A DNA stretch of 64,000 nt from Rhopalosiphum padi. Taxonomy: Eukaryota > Arthropoda > Insecta > Hemiptera > Aphididae. The stretch lies in contig NW_026869996.1 of NCBI RefSeq assembly GCF_020882245.1, positions 8,296,969 through 8,360,968 of the forward strand. Direction: 5' to 3'. Shown piece after piece: positions 41,880-54,511 of the stretch. Each line of letters begins with the position of its first letter. The first letter of the stretch is position 1. The notes under the pieces are model-generated. The model worked only from the letters and a program-made list of their open reading frames with translations, searched no databases and was not told the DNA's origin. A program made the position numbers and the translations under genes.

Positions 41880-44661
41880 TTAACAACATCATGTTATACA
41901 GCTTCATGTTCTCTCATTAATGATACAAGTAAGTCACCGAGTATTCTTGATCCATCTATTATTATTATTTTTCTTTCCTATAGAAATCTAACTAATCTTG
42001 ATTTTTTCTAATCAATGAATCATTATTGCAAATTATGATTTAATATTTTTCATCTCTAAGTTTAATATTTATTTATAAAAATGAAAAAAGAATGTATTAT
42101 TTTTATCATAGGTAGTTACTAGCTGTTGATATAAATTAATTTATTATAAGGTATATAAATAATTAAATTAAAATAAAATATTTATATTATTCTTATTATC
42201 TTAAAGATCTAACAAGTGAAGATCAAGATTTAGTTATTTAAGAATTTGTTGATGATGCTTTTGAACAAACTAAAGTTTTATTAAGAACACCATCTAAATA
42301 TAAATGTAAAAATAGAATGATGTACACAGCATCTCCACAAAAATATATTGCTAAGTCAACTCCTACCAAGTAATTTAAGAAAATTAAGTTATTGCAGCAA
42401 AAAGTTAGGAGACAAAACAAAGTTATTAATAACTTAAAAGACTTATTAAAAAATTTAACAAATAAAGGTATCCCTTATCATATTCAGAATATGAAGATAT
42501 TTTGTTAGATAAGTTTGGTGGAATGTCGGCAGAACTATTTAAGAACCAGCTTAAAAACTTAGAGTGTAAGGCTAAAGGTCGACACTATAGTACTGTTATA
42601 AAAGAATTTGCACTTACGCTTCATTATTATTCGCCTAAAGCTTATGAATTTTGCCGGTTAGTTGGTAACACACTGCTTAGTACTTATTATAGTAAAATAA
42701 TATATATTATTAATTCATAATTATTGTATTATTGTATATTTATATGTATTTTCTAGATCCATCCTAAGATTGCCTCATATATCAGCTATACGAAACTGGA
42801 CCAGCTCAATCAATGGAAACCCTAGATTTTTAAGTCAAGTTTTGTCATGTCTTAAAAATTTGCCAACAGTTGATAAAGATTGCAATTTAGTGTTTGATGC
42901 AATGGCCATAAAGAAACAAATTGTATCGGATAAAAAACTTGATACATTTGTTGGTTTCTCTGATTATGGAAATGAATTAGATTTGGAAGGAAATAATACG
43001 CCAGCAACTGAGGTCCTAGTTTTCATTTTGGTCAGCTTGAAATGCTTGAATGGGAAATGGAAATGTCCTGTAGGTTATTTTTTTCAAAATAAAATAAATA
43101 ATTCAACTCAAGCAGAGCTTATAAAAACAGCTTTAACAGTTACACATGATGCCGGTCTAAGAGTTTGGGGTATAACATGTGATGGGGCATTTGTTAATTT
43201 TTTAACAATGAAAATTTTAGGATGTGAGTTTGAAAATATAGATACCTATGATAATATAAAATGTTAGCCAGAAACACTCTGGGAAATGCGAGATTATTAT
43301 TATCTGCCGAAGGAGCAATTAATTGGAATTATTTTGAAAAATTATACGAAGTTCAAACAAATCTTACATTAAAGTTAGCCAATAAAATAAACCAAAATCA
43401 TATTATGTGGCATCAGAATAAAATGAAGGTTAAGTTAGCAACACAAATGTTAAGTAGTTCTACAGCAGACGCATTACTTTTTTTAAAAGATATTCGTATG
43501 CAAGGGTTTCAAAATATAGATGCAACAGTTAAATTTTGTCGCACTATAGATCATATTTTTGATTTTTTAAACTCCAGAAATCCTTTTGGTAAAGGAGTTA
43601 AAACCCCCATTACCACTTCAAGCATTTCAAATTTAGAGTCTGTTATTATACCATTAGTCAACTATCTATTTACGTTAAAAGTAAAAAATAAAAATAACAC
43701 TATAAGTTTTATATACTAAACTGCTAAAAAATCATTTATAATTGGTTTTGCAGTAGCCATTAAGTCATTATTTTCAATAACTAAGTTAATATTTAATCAA
43801 AATCCACTTTATAGATATATATTAACTTATAAGTGCTCACAGGATCATATTGAAATTTTATTTGCTCGATTCAGACAAAGATTTGGAGCGAATAATAATC
43901 CTAACGTATTACAATTTAAATTTGCCCTCAAACAAATACTTTTAAAAAATGCAATAAAATGTAAAACAAATGGTAACTGTAATAGTTTCGATGATGATGT
44001 TTTTGGGGCACTGCTTGAGTTTAAATGGAATAAAAAAAAAGATAATACCAGTGAATTAAATTTTGAAACTATCGATGAAATTGATCAGGAAACATTGAAT
44101 AGAAATATCCTACTTAATTGTACTAATTCGTCCATGAGTGAGGCTAAACAAAACATTCTTTATTACAGGGTATGTAGTTCGTAAAATTTCAAAACATATT
44201 GATTGTGTTAGTTGCATCCAATCACTACTTTTAAGTCAAACTTCTATTGACCATAATTATCCTATACCTCAGTTGTATACTAAATTAACTTCTTTCAAAA
44301 ATTTTGGTGGCTTATTTTTATCTTCAAAGAGTTCATATAAAGTTATTATAGAGACAGAGAAATACTATTTGTATTTAACTAATAACTTAACAAAGATCAA
44401 TGTACCCAATTTACAAAAAAAAAAAATATTTTTTATGTTATTAATAAATTTGCATTGGATTTTAATATTTTTAATAGCTTAAATTGTGAAAATGTAGGTT
44501 TATTAGACAGACCTCATAAAATATTTTTAATCACCCATCTTGTAAAGAGATTTTTAAGCGTTAGATTGCAATCATACGGTAAGCAATTTTCTAGTGACGT
44601 TTTAAATACGGTCAGTCAAAGACAGAAATTAACAAAAACAATATTATTTTATAATCAGTAA

Positions 44662-45100
44662 TGTATATTGTAGTATATATTATATATTATTATATTTTTT
44701 ATATTATAATTACTAATTATAAATCATGTGTATACCACCATTAACGTTGACTTAACATTACATAATATATTAATTTAATAATAATATGTATTGTATATTT
44801 GTATACTTGTTCAATGCTATTTTATGCAATATTTTTTACTTTGTTTTACTTTGGTTTGTAATTCTGTTGTTATTTAATAAAATATACAAAAATATGCATT
44901 TTTTTTAATATTGACATAATAACCATTAGCCAGAATATTATATAAAAGTGTTTTATATTATATTTTGTGGTGATAATATAATATTATATTATAATTATTA
45001 TAATTTATAAATCAAATACCATAAGATTGTTATCTTGTTGTGTTGATAAGACAATTATGTAAACATTGACCTACAGTCTACACGCATATGGCGGCTAACT
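44662..45100. other. AT-rich spacer, nothing recognised
   Basis: Poly-A/T-rich sequence. It may contain the right end of the P element, but no inverted partner was found. Confidence 0.55.
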
Positions 45101-45104
45101 AGTT

Positions 45105-45335
45105 CTGTTTGTACAAACCTTGACATTTTGCATACACACGTCTGCTTAATATTTTTTTGTAGACATTATCTTTTTCAGCATCTTGGATGTCAGTAGTTGC
45201 AATCAGATTTAAGGTATGCACAGCACACCTCTGATGTTGAGGTAATGTCACATTAAACAAATCACCCACTCCATTTTCAAGTACATTTGATAATATATTA
45301 ATTGGTCTTATTATGTTCTTTCTTGATCTTAAAAA
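45105..45335 (-). pseudogene. hAT transposase internal fragment
   Basis: A minus-strand frame reads INILSNVLENGVGDLFN, LPQHQRCAVHTLNLIATTDI, QDAEKDNVYKK. The xxQRCAxHTLNLIATTD motif is typical of the RNase-H core of ZBED-type hAT transposases. Only this exon-sized piece is present, bounded by a possible donor and acceptor, so it is a remnant. Confidence 0.75.
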
Positions 45336-45938
45336 AATATATAATACTTATGTACCTATAAAAACTATAAAATTGTAAAATAACTTTACTAAACTTACTT
45401 TTAGTATCATTACTGTTAACGAAAGGTATGGTAGCATTTTCATTCAATTCTTTTTTATTGTAGACTCTACAAATTCAACATATCAACATATTATAAAAAT
45501 AATATTCAATATTGTAGTTGGGTTCTATTAATTGTGTAAAAAATATAATATAATGATTATAATGTAACAAGCACCACCCCAAATTACCATACCATATTAA
45601 ATTATAGGTTGGTATAATAATAGATTAACTATCCTTAAAGTATATGGTGAAAAGATGTATTTTATTTTACGAAATTTAATCATTATAGAATGCAATTCAA
45701 CTGTTTAACTGTTTGTATATTAAATGGATATTCCATTTAAGGTTACAGTAAAATAAAAGTCCCAAATATTTTATCATTTTCACTTTATTGAGTTACAAAA
45801 AGATGCGTTTGAACAATCGTGTAAAGTGACTTCATCAAACAGATGTAAAATTAAAAATATTATTTATTGAAAAAATCATAAACATTGTTTTGTTAATATT
45901 TAAAGAAAGTTTTATATTAATTTTATTTAATTATTTGA
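45336..45938. other. AT-rich spacer, nothing recognised
   Basis: No gene or repeat was found. It ends with the left target duplication TAATTAAC (45939-45946) of the next element. Confidence 0.55.
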
Positions 45939-46495
45939 TAATTAACTAGAGATGGAAAGTCTAGTTCAATTTGAAGAAAAGTTCATTAGTTCACAGTTCA
46001 TTGAAGTGAATAGTTCAAATGAACTATTCAATAGTTCATATAGTTCACTAAGTTCATTGATTTAAATGATTCATACGGACATATGGTAACGGTATGATTT
46101 CACACAACCGAAACGAACTTTTCTCTTACCACTACAAATAGATTATACAAAAAGACAATTAAAATTTAAATGAAAAATACGAGATTACGAGAATAAAAGT
46201 ATAAAACTATAAAAGAAAGAAAAAGCCGTGAAAGTGGACAGGTCTAATCTGGTCTAACTTAAGTCCCCTAAATTGGTGTTTTTTGTATTAATTATTAACT
46301 AATAGTACACTTGGTACAGAAATAGTCACAGTGTTGCACTATTCTATGAACATTGTGTTTGCTTATGCCTATGCTAATAATAAGAATAGTGTGTTCAGAA
46401 ATTTTAAATTTTTATTAAGTTAAATTTATTTTTCATAGTTAATCCTCTTATACACTTAATTAGAAATTAAAATTGTATTTTATTAATTTAATATA

Positions 46496-48806
46496 ATGGC
46501 CCCTCGTAAAAGAAGTGAAACGTGGAATCATTTTAGTGAGTTGGACAACAATAAAGCCAAATGTGGGTATTGCAGTAAAATATTAAGTACTGCTGGTGGA
46601 TCTTTTGGTAATTTGAATCGTCATTTAAAAACGGTTCATCCTGCTGTACTTTTTTCAAAAGCAAAAGAGATAATGGACCTTGATGAAAATCTTGTAGATG
46701 ATCCTGCTAGTCATGGTATATTTTATTCAGTTTTACTATTATTTTCCTATTATATATTTCTATGTACCAATTTGAGTTAAACTCCTTTATGTGGTAGTAC
46801 ATGAATACATAAGCAGAAACTCCAGTAGAAGCACTAAATGTTCCTGATTCGAGTGTTAATAATATTTTATCAAATACTACCCGCATCCAAAGTAACATTA
46901 TGAGTTTTATGCAAAGTAAAAAACCTATCTCAATGAGTAGATCTAAGGAAATTGATGAACAAGTGACAAAAATGATAGTAAAAGGGTAACTAACTATATT
47001 TATTTAGAATTTATTATAATTATATATAAATACATGTTAAGAAACAAAAAGCAAATAATTATAATAACAATAATAATTATAAAAAGGGAGTCAAGTGGAT
47101 GTCGCTCTGCTGTACAGTAGATTACAAGTAGGTAATGATTGACCCTGAGCTTTTATTATCTTGACATTTTACATTAATATGTAACTATAATAAATTCACA
47201 TTAAAATACCAATAACTAAAATAAATTAATATATTTATGTATTATACAAAGTACAATATTTATTAATTATCAGTGAACTAAGCAATTTAATGAAAGTCAA
47301 AAATACATACTTATTTTTCTTATTTTATGATCTAGATTTTATCCATTTTCTATGGTGGATGACAAAGAATTTAGAAAACTATTAAAAATGTTGAACCCTC
47401 GATATGAGATTCCTTGCCGACAAACTATATCTAAGAATTTGATCCCAAAATTATACAATTTAACTTTAGAAAATTTAAAAAAAAAAGTTGAAACTGCAAA
47501 AGCAGTTTCGTTGACAACAGATGGTTGGACTTGTGTAAATAATAAAAGTTATGTTGCAGTAACAGCTCATTTTATTGATAAAGATAAAATGGTGTCTGTT
47601 TGCCTTGGTTGTGAACATTTTCCTCTACAGCACACAGCAATTAATCTAGCAGAGTATTTAAAAAATATAACAATTGAATGGAAAATCAATAATAAAGTTG
47701 TGGCTGTTGTAACGGACAATGCAGCAAATATGGTTTCAGCAGTACGTCAGTTACATTTTCGACACATAGGATGTTTTGCTCATTCCATCAATCTTGTTGT
47801 TCAAAACTCACTAGAAAACATTTCAGAAATAGTTTCAAAAGTAAAAAAAATAGTCGAATTTTTCAAACGCAGCAGTAACGCATTAACAAAACTCCAATCA
47901 ACACAAGCTCAAATGGGTTTACCTTTATTAAAATTGAAGCAAGATTGTGTGACGAGATGGAACTCGACATTTGATATGTTGAAGAGAATTATTTGTAAAA
48001 AAGATGCTGTAATTTCAACATTAGCCCTATTACAAAGTAGTATTGATACTTTGACTCCAGAAGAATGGGATATAGTTGATAAAGCCATTCTTATATTACA
48101 AATTTTTAATGAGGTTACAATAGAAGTTAGCTCAGAAAAAACTGTATCTTTATCAAAAAAAATAGTTTTAGTTAGTTCCACGACAGCAACTGTAAATACT
48201 TATGTTGACGATATATCTTTGCCTCATGCAGTTCATCAAATGGCAGTTTCACTGAAAAATGAACTACAAAAACGGTTTAAAGACATTGAAGAGACTGAAA
48301 TTGTGGCACAAGCATCAATCTTGGACCCTCGATTTAAAAAGTATGGTTTCACTGATGAAGTAAAATATAAAAACGCCTATACAAATTTAAGAACACGAAT
48401 AGGAAACATTCGATTACCGTCAACACCATCTAACAACCTCGAACAAGCACCAACAACTTCAACATCACAACCTCCAGTATCTTTGTTATGGAAAATTTAT
48501 GAAGATAAAGTTGAGAAATTCAAATCCACAGTGTCATCAACTGCAGCAGGAATAATAGAGTTAGATAAATACCTCGGAGAAACATTAATTGACCGTAAAG
48601 ATGATCCGTTAAAATGGTGGTATGAACGAAAACATATTTATCCTCATCTATATGAATTTGCTATGAAGCGCCTCTGTGTGACAGCAACTAGTGTTCCTTG
48701 CGAGAGAATATTTTCAGAAGCTGGACAAATTATTACGCAAAAAAGAAATCGCTTGAACACAAAAAAAGCTTCACAGTTAATATTTTTACACAATAATCTT
48801 TCTTAA
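46496..48806 (+). CDS. hAT transposase, ZBED1-like, three exons, intact
   Basis: Exons 46496-46715, 46817-46985 and 47336-48806, with donors GTATAT and GTAACT and acceptors AAGCAG and ATCTAG. They sum to 1860 bases, 619 residues, open throughout. Domains: BED finger (CGYCSKIL ... NLNRHLKTVH, about residues 23-50); a linker; an RNase-H-like core with SLTTDGWTCVNNKSYVAV (first Asp), VAVVTDNAANMVSAV (second Asp) and CVTRWNSTFDML; and the C-terminal hAT dimerisation domain (SVPCERIFSEAGQIITQKRN, ending LHNNLS). With intact ends and target duplication it is probably a recently active element. A domesticated gene is unlikely because the ends are present. Confidence 0.93.
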
Positions 48807-49683
48807 ACCTTTTATTATAAAAAAGTTGTATTCTTCTTCTTTCTCTCTGGGCTTTTACAGGCCCTTAAGGCCCATCGCCGCAACAACATATTGTTTCCAT
48901 TCTTCTCTATCATTTGCACTTTCTTCTGCGTTTCTTACGTTCAGGAGTTTCAAGTCTTCCTTTACTCTATCCACCCATCTTTGTCTGGGGCGTCCTCGAG
49001 GCCTCTTAGTGTCGGTTAAAATTGTATTATCAAAACTGTATTTAAGGTGAAAAAAAGCAATTATTTATAGTTATTATTTTTATTTCTGTAATATGTAACT
49101 AGTAACCACTAACTTACTAAATAAACTATCTAGTTGATGTTTTATTTTTCTTTGACAAAAATAACTTCCATTACGGATTATAGGTACTAAAAGTACTAAA
49201 AGTACTAAAGGTACTAAGGTACTAAAAGTATTTCATCTGATGACCATTGGTCACGGTATCACAAGTTAATATAATATTTTAAGAAATAAATTACATTAAG
49301 TTCAAATTATTACTGTTTGTTCAAATAACAATGTGTAGTTAACAAGCACAATTTTCAAATATCATATCAAATTATCAAGTATCAAGTATCAACTATTTTT
49401 TTTTTTTAATATTATCAAAATCACCTAATCAGTAACTATAGCAGTCATGTACAGCTGTTTTTGAGATTTTGGACGTGAACTAAATATTATTATCTGAAGT
49501 TCACGATATCACGATATCACGATCACGAACTATTTTACAATTTACAGTGAACAGTGAACACAATGTGACCAATTTATTTTATGAACTGTGAACTATTAGG
49601 TTACATGTACTGAAATAGTTCGGAATAGTTCATCAAAGTGAATAGTTCAAATGAACTATTCGTTCACGAACTTAACATCTCTA
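48807..49683. other. 3' part of the hAT element with nested LINE piece
   Basis: Contains the LINE fragment (48833-49021), a run of GTACTAAAA-type short repeats (about 49190-49230), and AGTTCA subterminal repeats from about 49490 to the right tip. Confidence 0.75.
48833..49021 (-). pseudogene. 5'-truncated LINE fragment (endonuclease/RT protein tail)
   Basis: On the minus strand: KRPRGRPRQRWVDRVKEDLK, then LNVRNAEESANDREEWKQYV, AAMGLKGL and a stop. The GRPRxRWxDxVxxDL pattern is the C-terminal end of many insect non-LTR retrotransposon ORF2 proteins. It ends in an AAGAAGAAG tail. TTGTATT flanks both sides (48826-48832, 49022-49028), a plausible 7-bp target duplication. It is dead on arrival, as 5'-truncated LINE copies usually are. 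Confidence 0.8.
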
Positions 49684-49691
49684 TAATTAAC

Positions 49692-50440
49692 TACTAAAAA
49701 AAATTAGAAAAAATATCAATTACTATAGTCATTTATAATTTTAAAAAAATAATAATAATTAATAGATACTTAAAATAATAATAAATAGATATAAGTTATA
49801 TTTTATGTATTTAATTTATAGCAAATTAAATAGCAAATGCTAAATAAACAGTAATATACTAATATAGTAATATAAAATTTAAATAATATATTTATATATA
49901 TATATAAATCATTTGTAAAAATCAAAATAGAATTTTAAATTTTAAATTTATGAAATTTATATTGGGGAAAAATAAATTAATTAACGTGACTGTAAAATAA
50001 ATTAATTTGTTAAATTAGAAGTTACTTAAAAAAAAAAGAAACTCGTTAAGTAACTTAACTTTAATTTTTTAACTCGTTAATGCCCAGTCTTAAGTCAATA
50101 GGTATATTTATCGCTACACTCAGAATCTAAAAATAGTAATTTAAATTACTCCTATAAAGTGTTTAATTAAAAAAATATGTCATTGTAAAATGTATTCATA
50201 ATTATTATTAATTAAAAATTATCATTCAGAATCAGAAAAATTAAGTACCTAGGTATTTTTATAATAACAGTCCAAAAAAATTATTATTATTTAAATACTA
50301 CGTTTTTAAAATAATATTTATTTATTAATAAAAAAATATTAGGTACATTTGAATTAGTTAAGCTGGATAACTAAATTATATAAATGAGTTATAATTTATA
50401 ATAAATAATAAATATAATATAAATAATATGTCCCATAGTA
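49692..50440. repeat. AT-rich spacer with a hAT-like terminus (50021-50088)
   Basis: TTAAGTAACTTAACTTTAAT and AACTCGTTAATGCCCAGTC end near 50088; on the minus strand it starts ACTGGGCATTAACGAGTT. The same kind of end appears at about 12905-12963. No partner was found. The rest is AT-rich. Confidence 0.5.
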
Positions 50441-50443
50441 TAT

Positions 50444-51984
50444 CAATCATGCCGAGAAAAATGAGTATACCGTTTGATGATATAGTTGAAGCCCTCAATA
50501 TACAAAAATACAATTTTTGACGGACATAAAATGGTAGTTGGTCCAACGCATCCAATTTGGGCAGATATAAAACAAAAGTTAAATGGAGAAATATCAGAGA
50601 AATCTCTATACACTATACTAAAGTGTACCTAATAGAAACGACGTGTTAAACAAAATGCATATAAAACCACGCGATGATGCTATGATGAAGAATGATACAA
50701 AAATGACATTAATGAATAACGATTCAAGTGATTTTCAAATTGAAAACAGCTTTGACAATGATATTGAAAATATTAATTTTAAAATAACTTTGAGCAAAGA
50801 AGAATGGGCAGATATATATGGTGAAAAAAAGTATCAGGCAAATAATTCAAGTTACCTAAATCGTAACTAAAACTTTGAATCCTGGAAATGGACATAAATA
50901 GTTCACAGCCATTTTTGGGAACAAACCAAAATTGCTTGCACAATCGTTTATAAAAGGGCTAAAATTTACGATTCTGGACTTCATTTCTGTGTATTTTACG
51001 GTAAATGTAAGTTATGTCACAGTGAATTAAAAGGGATATTAAATGTAAAACCACCAGTTGATAATAGAGCTATATTCTACTGTACTTATAAAGGAAATTT
51101 TCAACAATGTCACGAAAATCGAAAACGTCGAACCCCCTCTGAAAAAAAACAATATTATACTAATAAATTAGTGAACGAGAAAATGTCAGCTGATATGCTA
51201 CGTAGATGTGAAGCGAATAATTTAATGGAGTTTGGTGATGATGAAACCAGTCATTTACCAACAGAAAATGCACTGAGGATATTAAAATGCCGAGTAATAA
51301 ATCAACAGCAAGTGGACGATGATCCAGTTTTAGCACGATGCAAAATGAAGCATATGCATAATGCATCCATACTTAAATATAATTAAAGACATTAGATATG
51401 ATCGATTTTTCGTTCATTATTGGACCGCTCTTGAAATTAATGTGTATAGACAGTATACAAAACATAACAAAATAACTACAGTATGCATCGACGCAACCGA
51501 CAGTTTGGTGAAAAAACCGACGTCAGTAACCAATAGAACCACTAAAAGTATTTTATTGTATGAAACTATGAAATAACTGTGCATGATAAAAATATAATAA
51601 AACAGTATTCGGTGAGTCACATGCTTTCGGAGAGACATGACAATAATTCAATATATTATTGGCTTATAGAGTGGATTCGAGATGGAGCTCCGTGTCCTAA
51701 ATAAGTAGTAACTGACATGTCTTTAGCCCTAATGGTAGCTGTAGTAAGAGCATTTACACAATAAAATAATTTAAAGAATTATATATCTGCATGTTTCAAA
51801 GTTTTGAAGAACGATGAGGAAGATTTGCCAATAAATTTTGTTAGATGTGATGTTGCACATGTAATAAAACTTGTGACAACTTGGAAGCCTCTTCAGTTAG
51901 TTGACAAAAGAGTAAAAGATTTTATAATCCGCTCAATAGCACAAATGATACTATCGGACAATTGATGATATGAAACAGCTTTTA
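50444..51984 (+). pseudogene. Unassigned DDE-type transposase, broken, cut by the gap
   Basis: Pieces in order: MPRKMSIPFDDIVEALNIQK then a stop; VVGPTHPIWADIKQKLNGEI; a Cys-rich part (VFYGKCKLCHSELKG, FYCTYKGNFQQCHE); a KMSADMLRRCEANNLMEFGD helix; then YDRFFVHYWTALEINVYRQY, TTVCIDATDSLVKKP, VVTDMSLALMVAVVRAF and NFVRCDVAHVIKLVTTWK. The three Asp-centred motifs suggest a DDE/RNase-H core with a zinc-binding N-terminus, perhaps MULE-like, but I do not recognise the family. Several stops and frame changes break it, and it runs into the gap. Confidence 0.6.
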
Positions 51985-52484
51985 NNNNNNNNNNNNNNNN
52001 NNNNNNNNNNNNNNNNNNNNNNNNNNNNNNNNNNNNNNNNNNNNNNNNNNNNNNNNNNNNNNNNNNNNNNNNNNNNNNNNNNNNNNNNNNNNNNNNNNNN
52101 NNNNNNNNNNNNNNNNNNNNNNNNNNNNNNNNNNNNNNNNNNNNNNNNNNNNNNNNNNNNNNNNNNNNNNNNNNNNNNNNNNNNNNNNNNNNNNNNNNNN
52201 NNNNNNNNNNNNNNNNNNNNNNNNNNNNNNNNNNNNNNNNNNNNNNNNNNNNNNNNNNNNNNNNNNNNNNNNNNNNNNNNNNNNNNNNNNNNNNNNNNNN
52301 NNNNNNNNNNNNNNNNNNNNNNNNNNNNNNNNNNNNNNNNNNNNNNNNNNNNNNNNNNNNNNNNNNNNNNNNNNNNNNNNNNNNNNNNNNNNNNNNNNNN
52401 NNNNNNNNNNNNNNNNNNNNNNNNNNNNNNNNNNNNNNNNNNNNNNNNNNNNNNNNNNNNNNNNNNNNNNNNNNNNNNNNNNNN
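51985..52484. other. Assembly gap (500 N)
   Basis: Exactly 500 unresolved bases. The tandem array begins inside or at the edge of this gap, so its true start and copy number are unknown. Confidence 0.98.
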
Positions 52485-52521
52485 TAGTGGGGACGACATC
52501 CGTCGGCCGAACCGCCTCAGA

Positions 52522-52671
52522 ATGAAACTAGATAGTTGTGTGGCGTTCACCGTACTGCTGTGTATCGTAACGGGTAGTTGTTTTTACTTAGGTTTTGAGT
52601 CTACTTGTTATTTTTTAATTAAGATTTTTGATATTATAAACGGATTGTTCATATTTTATGCCCGAAGTTAA
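52522..52671 (+). CDS. Block A: Arg-rich stretch plus hydrophobic segment (unit 1; repeated in all units)
   Basis: From ATG the frame has 49 codons: MKLDSCVAFTVLLCIVTG, then SCFYLGFESTCYFLIK and IFDIINGLFIFYARS. In units where the left edge is visible the frame is also open upstream of the ATG, from an acceptor-like CCAACAG, giving GRERRRSGDDIRRPNRLR directly before it. So this is either a signal-peptide start or a membrane-anchor exon behind a basic cytoplasmic stretch. A weak donor (TTAG/GTTTTG) follows FYL; a strong one (CAA/GTAAGT) lies just after the TAA. GC content is far above the neighbouring DNA. Equivalent ATG frames: 55580-55729, 58636-58785, 60704-60853, 62772-62921. Function unknown; transcription unproven. 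Confidence 0.5.
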   Translation: MKLDSCVAFTVLLCIVTGSCFYLGFESTCYFLIKIFDIINGLFIFYARS

Positions 52672-53231
52672 CACAAGTAAGTGTCTTGATCCTTGACTAC
52701 TAGATCAAGAAAATGATTCTAATTTATAATTTTTAACTTTCATTTTTTTCATTTTACCTGATATTTTTACTTCATAAAAACTATAAAATATGATTTTATA
52801 AGTTAATTTTGACGAATAATACAACTTAACATTTTTTCGTATTGAAAAGGAGCGATTTTCAGTTGTTTTACAAATGTATTTTTTAGTTACACTCATAATA
52901 CATTTGAATTCCTTCTACAAAACATTCTGGTATATTTGTACTATCTTTTATGGCTTATCATAATTATTATTTATTATCATCTGTTATAAATGTTTTGCAG
53001 TTTTACATTCGTATTTGTATTTAAGTTTCAATTGTAAATTCCTTTCATGTATTTTGTATAAAAATGAAGTTTGTCTGTTAGTTTATGTTTTGATAGTTTC
53101 CACTTCTGAATTACTCAGTGTTGTCCACGTACTAGTTGTTATATAAAAATTGTCGTCCTCCTTATGGTATCTAGTAGTGACATTTTGTCCTCCAACCATT
53201 ATACATATTTAACTTACTATTTTTTTTTTAG

Positions 53232-53382
53232 ATGGCTGTACACCAGATATACTCAGGACATATTGAGACATGAATTACCATTTCTACCATATGGGAAAGT
53301 TTCAACATCCTACGTTGAAAATGGACTAGACGATCCTAATAATAATAATAGTTTTATGCATAGTACGAGTAATGGATATTGA
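53232..53382 (+). CDS. Block B: putative last exon (unit 1; repeated in all units)
   Basis: A T-run and AG (53221-53231) look like a strong acceptor. In one frame the following 151 bases encode WLYTRYTQDILRHELPFLPY, then GKVSTSYVENGLDD, an Asn run, and NGY before TGA. In the frame that would follow the weak donor of block A (phase 1) it gives only about ten codons to a stop, so how block A and block B join is undecided; a missing small exon is possible. Copies: 56290-56440, 59346-59496 (one Asn codon changed to Asp), 61414-61564, 63482-63632. No known domain. Confidence 0.4.
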
Positions 53383-54382
53383 ATATAATTGATAGTCAAT
53401 TAATAGTAGTGTAACAAAAAGTTAGTGTCATGAAATCCAGACCATTAGATTAAGTATATGATTCTTATTTAACATTACCAACTTCCATATATATCATATA
53501 AGCTGATACTTCATAAACACTATAAAACATGTTTTTATATGATTATTTTGACTCGTATTTTAAATTCATATTTTTAACTGCTTATAAAACAGTGAATTCT
53601 CAAGTTAGTGTCATGAAAGTCAGACCATTAGATTAAGAAAATTATTCTAATTTACCATTATTAACTAGCATACATTTCATTTAAGCTGATACTTCAATAA
53701 CGCTATAAAACATGATTTTATATGATAATTTTGACGAATATTAAAAATTCATTTTTTTAACTGTTTATAAAACACACAATTCTCATGTTAATCTCTTGAA
53801 ACCTGGACCGCTTTATTAAGAAAATGATTCTAATTTACCATTAAAAACTAGCATACATTTCATTTAAGCTGATACTTCAATAATGCTATAAAACATGATT
53901 TTATATGATAATTTTGACGAATATTAAAAATTCATTTTTTTAACTGTTTATAAAACAAACAATTCTCAAGTTAATCTCTTGAAACCTGGACCACTATATT
54001 AAGAAAATGATTCTAATTTACCATTATTAACTTCTATAGATATTATGTAAGCTGATTCTTCATAAACACTAAAAAACATGCTTTTTTATGATAATTTTGA
54101 CGAATATTAAAAATTCATTTTTTTAACTGTTTATAAAACACACAATTCTCATGTTAATCTCTTGAAACCTGGACCACTATATTAAGAAAATGATTCTAAT
54201 TTAAAATTAATAATTTGCATACATTTCATTTAAGCTGATGCTTTATAAACACTATAAAACATGTTTTTATATGATTATTTTGACTCGTATTTTATATTCA
54301 TATTTTTAACTGCTTATAAAATACTGAATTCTCAAGTTATTCTTTAACAATTATACATTATTAACTTACTACATTTTTTCAG

Positions 54383-54511
54383 ATGGACGTATGTCAGATC
54401 ACTCAAGGCATGCAGAAACATGAATTCACATTTCTACCACTTAAGAAAGTATCAACATCCTATGCTGAAAATGGACTAGAAGATACTGCTAATAATATTA
54501 GGTTTATATAA
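54383..54511 (+). CDS. Block B': diverged copy of block B (long units only)
   Basis: After TTTTTTCAG the sequence ATGGACGTATGTCAG opens a 42-codon frame: MDVCQITQGMQKHEFTFLPL, then KKVSTSYAENGLEDT and a stop. The second half aligns with block B (HELPFLPY / KVSTSYVENGLDD), but a one-base indel between them changes the frame of the first half. The second copy is at 57441-57569; units 3 and 4 have lost it. It may be an alternative exon or a decayed duplicate. Confidence 0.4.
   Translation: MDVCQITQGMQKHEFTFLPLKKVSTSYAENGLEDTANNIRFI

Larger units (their letters stand above)
41063..44661 (+). pseudogene. P-element (THAP9-like) transposase, decayed
   Basis: Exon 1 (41063-41133) begins MPVTCSARGCKNR, a C2CH THAP finger start, and ends at GTAAGC. 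The finger continues at 41211 (LCHEHFKTSDFYEN). Further exons: 41621-41929 (split by a MITE), about 42207-42685, 42757-43262, then 43261-44160 and 44166-44661. Recognisable parts include GGMSAELFKNQLKN, ALTLHYYSPKAYEF, SAIRNWTSSINGNPRFL, MAIKKQI and GYVVRKISKHIDC. Damage: a frameshift in the A-run near 41445; stops at 42238, about 42371 and 43717; a junction at 43262 where the frame changes; and an A-run shift near 44415. It cannot make a full protein. P-element transposases bind DNA through the THAP finger and need GTP; that is family knowledge. Confidence 0.85.
45947..49683 (+). mobile_element. Complete autonomous hAT element, 3737 bp
   Basis: The tips TAGAGATG (45947) and CATCTCTA (49683) are inverted and flanked by a perfect 8-bp duplication TAATTAAC (45939-45946, 49684-49691). 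Both ends are full of AGTTCA / TGAACT repeats, including GAATAGTTCAAATGAACTAT (46008 and 49640 regions), the likely transposase-binding sites. It encodes an intact transposase (46496-48806). A short LINE fragment is nested in its 3' part. Confidence 0.96.

Noticed and set aside
48826..49050. Plus-strand 74-codon frame after the hAT transposase
   Set aside because: It is antisense to the LINE fragment, whose minus-strand translation has a recognisable motif.
52705..52896. 63-codon minus-strand frame repeated in every array unit
   Set aside because: It lies in AT-rich intron-like sequence, is Lys/Ser-rich without a motif, and is repeated only because the unit is.
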